A stretch of 20,650 nt of DNA from Sphaeroforma arctica JP610 (taxonomy: Eukaryota > Opisthokonta > Ichthyosporea > Ichthyophonida), in contig NW_014039733.1 of the NCBI RefSeq assembly GCF_001186125.1, forward strand, positions 1 to 20,650, in the 5' to 3' direction. The notes under the pieces were generated by a model, which saw only the letters and a list, made by a program, of their open reading frames with translations, had not been told where the DNA came from and did not search any database. Positions 17,228 to 20,650 of the stretch are shown piece by piece. Every line of letters starts with the position of its first letter. Position 1 is the first letter of the stretch. The translations under genes and the position numbers were made by a program.

Positions 17228-18117
17228 TTAGAGGAATGTACTACTGTTCGTAGTGCCCGGTGGTGCGATAGCGGTTGTACATATGTTGTCTTCCCAGACA
17301 AAGAATTCATCTTCGAATATATAGACGTCTTGGCTTTGTATTATACGCTTGGTCAGAGGTGAGTGTATACGATACGAGTCTGGTGTTGTGTCCAAGGGTT
17401 GCGCAAGAAGAATGCCATCCAGTGGCTTTGTCGTCGAGTTTGCCGTCTGGATCACGGTTCTTGTATGCGATATGACACCCGAATGTTCTGAACATTATAT
17501 ATCGGAAATGTGTATCATGTAAAATTCTCGTATGGGGATGAGCTCTTCTCGTTAGTGGGTATAACATTGTATATGTTGGTAGTTGGAATCAGTGATTCAG
17601 CCCACATAGTAGTCGGTAGATGTGCATACTTCAGCTGTGCAAGCATTCTAGGGACCAGTGTACCATGGAGTCTCTCTACCTTGCCATGGTATTGTGGCGT
17701 GGCTGTAGGTGCGTAGCTCGAGCAGTATCCCAAATACGCAAGCATGCGCCTCGTTACGTTTGCTGTAAACCGTGAGCCTCGATCCATTTAAATGCACTGA
17801 ACTCGGCGACAACTTAAGATGTACCATTCATCGAAGTGTGTAACATAGCATCCAAAACTGTTGTCGCTTTCAGATCGCGGATCGAATACTCTTTGGCCAT
17901 GCTAGAAAAATCGTCCTTGATTGATACAGAGTGGGTGTTGGATCATATTGACGCTACGAACGGTCCTATTATGTCCACGAAGACTAACTCGAGAGGCTCT
18001 GTAGTAGGTTCGTGTTGCATGTTTGCATCGTTCCTATGGTTGGTTGCCTTATGTATGGTAAATCTTTTGGGACGTAGCTGGAGTGCACGAGCTTGCTGTG
18101 CCATAAAATCTGGTTGA
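17228..18117 (-). pseudogene. Copia fossil B: integrase
   Basis: Near 18050-18110, LWHSKLVHSSYVPKDLPYI matches the GAG-pre-integrase/zinc region (LWH.RLGH.s...l..l). The 17515-17787 frame holds core blocks: SRFTANVTRRMLAYLGYCSS and TATPQYHGKVERLHGTLVPR, the latter around the catalytic glutamate (TP..NG..ER.n.tl...), then LPTTMWAESLIPTTNIYN. The 17307-17567 frame has FRTFGCHIAYKNRDPDGKLD (FGC.a+v........KLd....), and 17228-17455 ends with the I.SQDVYIFED block. Decayed. Confidence 0.85.
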
Positions 18118-18198
18118 CTTTCTCCAGCGATGGTTTCACTGTAGTCGTAGCTATGTCGTCGATGTGTACACAGTATATTCTATGCTTTTCATGTGGGT

Positions 18199-18475
18199 TT
18201 AGGGTTTGAGTAGTATGTACATCATGTTGTTGGTGAATTCAAATGAGTAGTGTCGCGCTAAGAGTAGGCTGATTCTTAGTAGTGCAGTTTTAAGTGTCGT
18301 ATCAATGAGTACGTCCCCCAAGTTTCCTAGCTGAGCCACATACTTCGGATAAATGATTGTACCATCAGCTACTTCGAGCGCATACCGGTTATTAATGCAC
18401 ATGTTGCTGACGAGGTGATGCTTGTGGTACCTATAGGGAAGGACGTGTATGGTGGCGCAACTATCGCAAGCTAGT
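18199..18475 (-). pseudogene. Copia fossil B: aspartic protease
   Basis: Near 18440-18474, LACDSCATIHVLP lies at the position of the copia protease active-site motif (lDSGAs.Hm). The 18199-18402 frame continues with YALEVADGTIIYPKYVAQLG, matching the ..i..ADG.....G.G.v block. It lies between gag and the GAG-pre-integrase region. Confidence 0.7.
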
Positions 18476-18512
18476 CAGTATCCACCTCTGGAATCTCTAT
18501 CTGACTGATCAT

Positions 18513-19677
18513 TCACCTCCTTGTTGTCGATTGTAGGTTTAATTTTGGAGAATGCAATCTGTCTGTTTGCAGGTAGCTGGTCATCAGATACTTGTGCTGA
18601 CATAGCTTTGTCTTGTCTACCTTCCTGAGCTTGGCGTCGATTGCTCTGGGATCTGTATGTTCTGTCAATGTCTTGTGCACGTTGGGTATCTCGTGAATAT
18701 ATACCATCGTCGTAGTCGCGTCAATTGTACCTATCTACTCGATAATCCTGTCGGTCCTGATCATCGTGATCATCGTAGCGGTATTGGTAGCTGTTGTTTC
18801 TGTTGTACTGTTCCACACGAGTACGGTAGTCACGATTCAAATCAGGTCGGCGATGCTTGTCATTGTTCTTGGACTTAAATCTGTAGTCTCTCATGTCATG
18901 ACGAGGACCAGATTTGTCAATCCGTCGATCGTAACGTTTACGACCGTCGTGGTCACGACCCTGATTATGTGGGTTACCAGCAACGCATGATTTGATTAGC
19001 GCTTGTAGCTTATGGCATTGCCCGATGGAATACCCACGATTATTGCAGAATGCACAATTTTCTGTCGATATAGCTGCATGCGCACCGTAAACAATGGTTG
19101 ATGGGTCACTTTCATCTGGATCCAATGCGATGAGATACGTGGTGAGCTCATCATACGACATGGCCATCATAGAGGGTGTCTTCAACGTAATCTTAACAGT
19201 CTGATTATCGTCGTTTACAGCCTGCCGTAGAATAGCGCATAGGCTGTTGTTAGACTTCGTACCTCCGGCGTTTTTGAATTTCATATATGCCGTGTTGCGA
19301 CGACTGATAGGGCTGGCGTAAGATTCGGTCCGTTCTTGCGTGATGCGGTTCAGTTTTCCTGCTAATGTCTGGATATTTTCTTCGGTCAGGGCTTTAAACT
19401 TGCGTTTCAGAGCGGCAAAAGCTTCCCACGGCTTATCAATGAATCAGCTGATCTTCGTCTGCAGTAGTGGAGATAAGGTGCGGTTGATAATCCGATAAGC
19501 CTTAGCGATTTCCTTGGGTGTTCATCGGTTGCCTCTAGACAGGGTCGGATCGGTCAATATTGTTGGGATTCCTTCACAATTCACGGCTATAATTGTCTGG
19601 GTTTTCCAAGGAAGCCAGTCAATCTTCGATTCGAGAATAGTGGTGGTTTTAATATCCGTAGAGTTCACAGTAGGCAT
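18513..19677 (-). pseudogene. Copia fossil B: gag with zinc-knuckle-like motif
   Basis: Coding begins at ATG 19677, about 35 bp inside the LTR. The N-terminal part contains LESKIDWLPWKTQTI, the W..W...... opening typical of copia gag (UBN2 type). The 18721-19284 frame continues with a helix-rich body (YDELTTYLIALDPDES), a zinc-knuckle-like CAFCNNRGYSIGQC and a long arginine/aspartate/tyrosine-rich tail (DHDGRKRYDRRIDK). Such basic, low-complexity tails are usual RNA-binding regions. Decayed. Confidence 0.8.
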
Positions 19678-19711
19678 ATTGATAGCGCGAGATCAGAGTG
19701 ACCTGATAAGT

Positions 19712-20176
19712 TGTTAGAGTGCACTGTAGTAGACTTTAAATAAAGTGCAAATGTATGTATTTATTTCCGACCTCACCTTTGGTTTTATACCTAAGGTGTT
19801 TGTGCTAGTGTTCAGCCGCTTGGGCTGGCCAGGGTAAAAACTCATATGGTTAGTATGAGAAACCTTATGCGGAACACTATTTCAACTTCTCTGCAACTAA
19901 ATCTCACGCTGATCACATGATGTCTTTCCGCACAGGTTGTGACTCACATAGAACTGCAGCTATTATTAGAATGTTGCGGTTGACAGGCTTAATCCACTCT
20001 CGGGAATCGGTTGAGAAACTTGATCTGCTCTCGGAAGTCGGTAAAGTAATAACTCAACTCTTGAGAGTAATTTAAGCAACTTGATTAGCTCTCGGGAGTG
20101 AGCTAACTCTGATGACTTCCATAAATCAAAGATGGTTTCTTGCTGTAAAATCTGGCCTGAGACCTGTAGTCTCTCA
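19712..20176 (-). repeat. 5' LTR of copia fossil B (465 bp)
   Basis: On the minus strand it begins TGAGAGACTACAGG at 20176 and ends CACTCTAACA at 19712, immediately before the leader and gag. The same ends delimit the solo LTR at 13238-13699. The minus strand shows GGTATAAAACC (about 19783-19793) as a likely TATA box, and a U3 region (about 20000-20100) with three spaced CYCCGAGAG / GATCAAGTT modules 40-50 bp apart that could be enhancer repeats. Confidence 0.85.
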
Positions 20177-20650
20177 ATACAGTCACTACACATATACCCT
20201 TCTATACTCCGAATACTGATAGCGATATAACCACCTGTATAAAATCACCAGAACAGCCTGTAAGTCACTACCGTATCAGCAAATTAGAAAAAGCACCAAC
20301 TGGACTCGAACCAACTGACACTATCACATCATCCTTAATCGATTCGGGTGCAATGATACATTTACGCATCACAACAGACGGTGTTACGAATATAGAACAG
20401 GGCGCATATATAGTCGAATTCCCTGACAAGAGCCAAATTACTATACACGAAAGGGGCATTCTCACAGGCCTAGGTCAAGTGTTAATTATGCCAAAGGCAT
20501 CCCAGAATATACTCTCGGAACAGTTGATGCAACGACACGGTTATGGAATTTACTTCTTCCACGAGACAAACGGTACAAAACACACCGAATGTCATCAAAA
20601 CACACCGAATGTCATATACAACTTGATGGCCATACAATCAAACGCATCCA
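20177..20650 (+). mobile_element. Copia-type element C, plus strand, protease region, runs off the window
   Basis: A plus-strand frame without a start codon is open from the LTR edge at about 20179 rightward. It contains SSLIDSGAMIHLRI (aspartic protease, lDSGA..H), then IVEFPDKSQITIHERGILTG (..i..pdg....i.G.G) and GQVLIMPKASQNILSEQLMQ (..VL.vP....NllS...l), the copia PR/gag-pre-integrase pattern. Orientation is opposite to fossil B, whose 5' LTR cuts it. The visible part is well preserved. The upstream gag of C is not seen in the window. Confidence 0.75.

Larger units (their letters stand above)
14698..20176 (-). mobile_element. Ty1/copia fossil B, minus strand, with 5' LTR
   Basis: Minus-strand order from high to low coordinates: 5' LTR, gag with zinc-knuckle-like motif, protease, integrase, linker, RT, RNase H, which is the Ty1/copia order. 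Coding blocks are longer and easier to read than in fossil A, so it is probably younger, but it still carries many breaks. RT is interrupted by about 0.5 kb of LSU rRNA sequence. No 3' LTR is recognisable below 14698, so that end appears lost. Its 5' LTR cuts element C. Confidence 0.85.

Noticed and set aside
1-20650. CRISPR array, bacterial operon, riboswitch or phage
   Set aside because: There are no regularly spaced repeats with spacers, no ribosome-binding sites and no compact gene arrays. The features are eukaryotic throughout.

Overview
The window reads as eukaryotic DNA dominated by decayed LTR retrotransposons, with one broken cellular gene and a rearranged piece of large-subunit rRNA. 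There are no bacterial operons, ribosome-binding sites or intact host genes. Two-letter microsatellites, long G/C homopolymers, reverse-transcriptase families of eukaryotic type and 28S rRNA sequence all point to a eukaryotic nuclear genome. I cannot name the clade from the sequence. All homology calls were made by eye from residue patterns.

Layout. (1) 1-640 holds microsatellites and unrecognised sequence. (2) 645-2087, minus strand: a broken cellular gene for a probable extracellular protein, with a beta-sandwich-like domain, a cysteine-rich domain and a domain resembling PA14. (3) 2088-3489: AT-rich non-coding DNA with homopolymer tracts. (4) 3490-7578, minus strand: Ty1/copia fossil A, whose reverse transcriptase (RT) is split by about 0.8 kb of unrelated DNA. 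(5) 7579-13891, minus strand: a Ty3/gypsy fossil with a chromodomain-like tail, including a 331-bp 3' LTR, polypurine tract, integrase, RNase H, RT, protease and gag. (6) 13238-13699, plus strand: a solo copia-type LTR inside the gypsy gag/leader region, flanked by a 6-bp target duplication. (7) 13892-14697: AT-rich, unassigned. (8) 14698-20176, minus strand: Ty1/copia fossil B with a 465-bp 5' LTR. Its RT is interrupted by about 0.5 kb of LSU rRNA sequence made of two pieces in opposite orientations, one containing a 35-bp triplication. (9) 20177-20650, plus strand: the protease region of another copia-type element (C), cut on its left by the LTR of B and running off the window.

Most notable points. 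The gypsy integrase open frame begins with a domain resembling the Dam-like adenine methyltransferase domain known from DIRS-type retroelements, with an NPPW motif. A colinear relative of that domain lies just in front of the integrase remains of copia fossil A. Two retroelement superfamilies therefore appear to carry the same accessory domain at the same place in pol. The rRNA insertion in fossil B is also unusual.

Order of events suggested by nesting: C is older than B; A is older than gypsy; gypsy is older than the solo LTR. Fossil B and the solo LTR belong to one LTR family.
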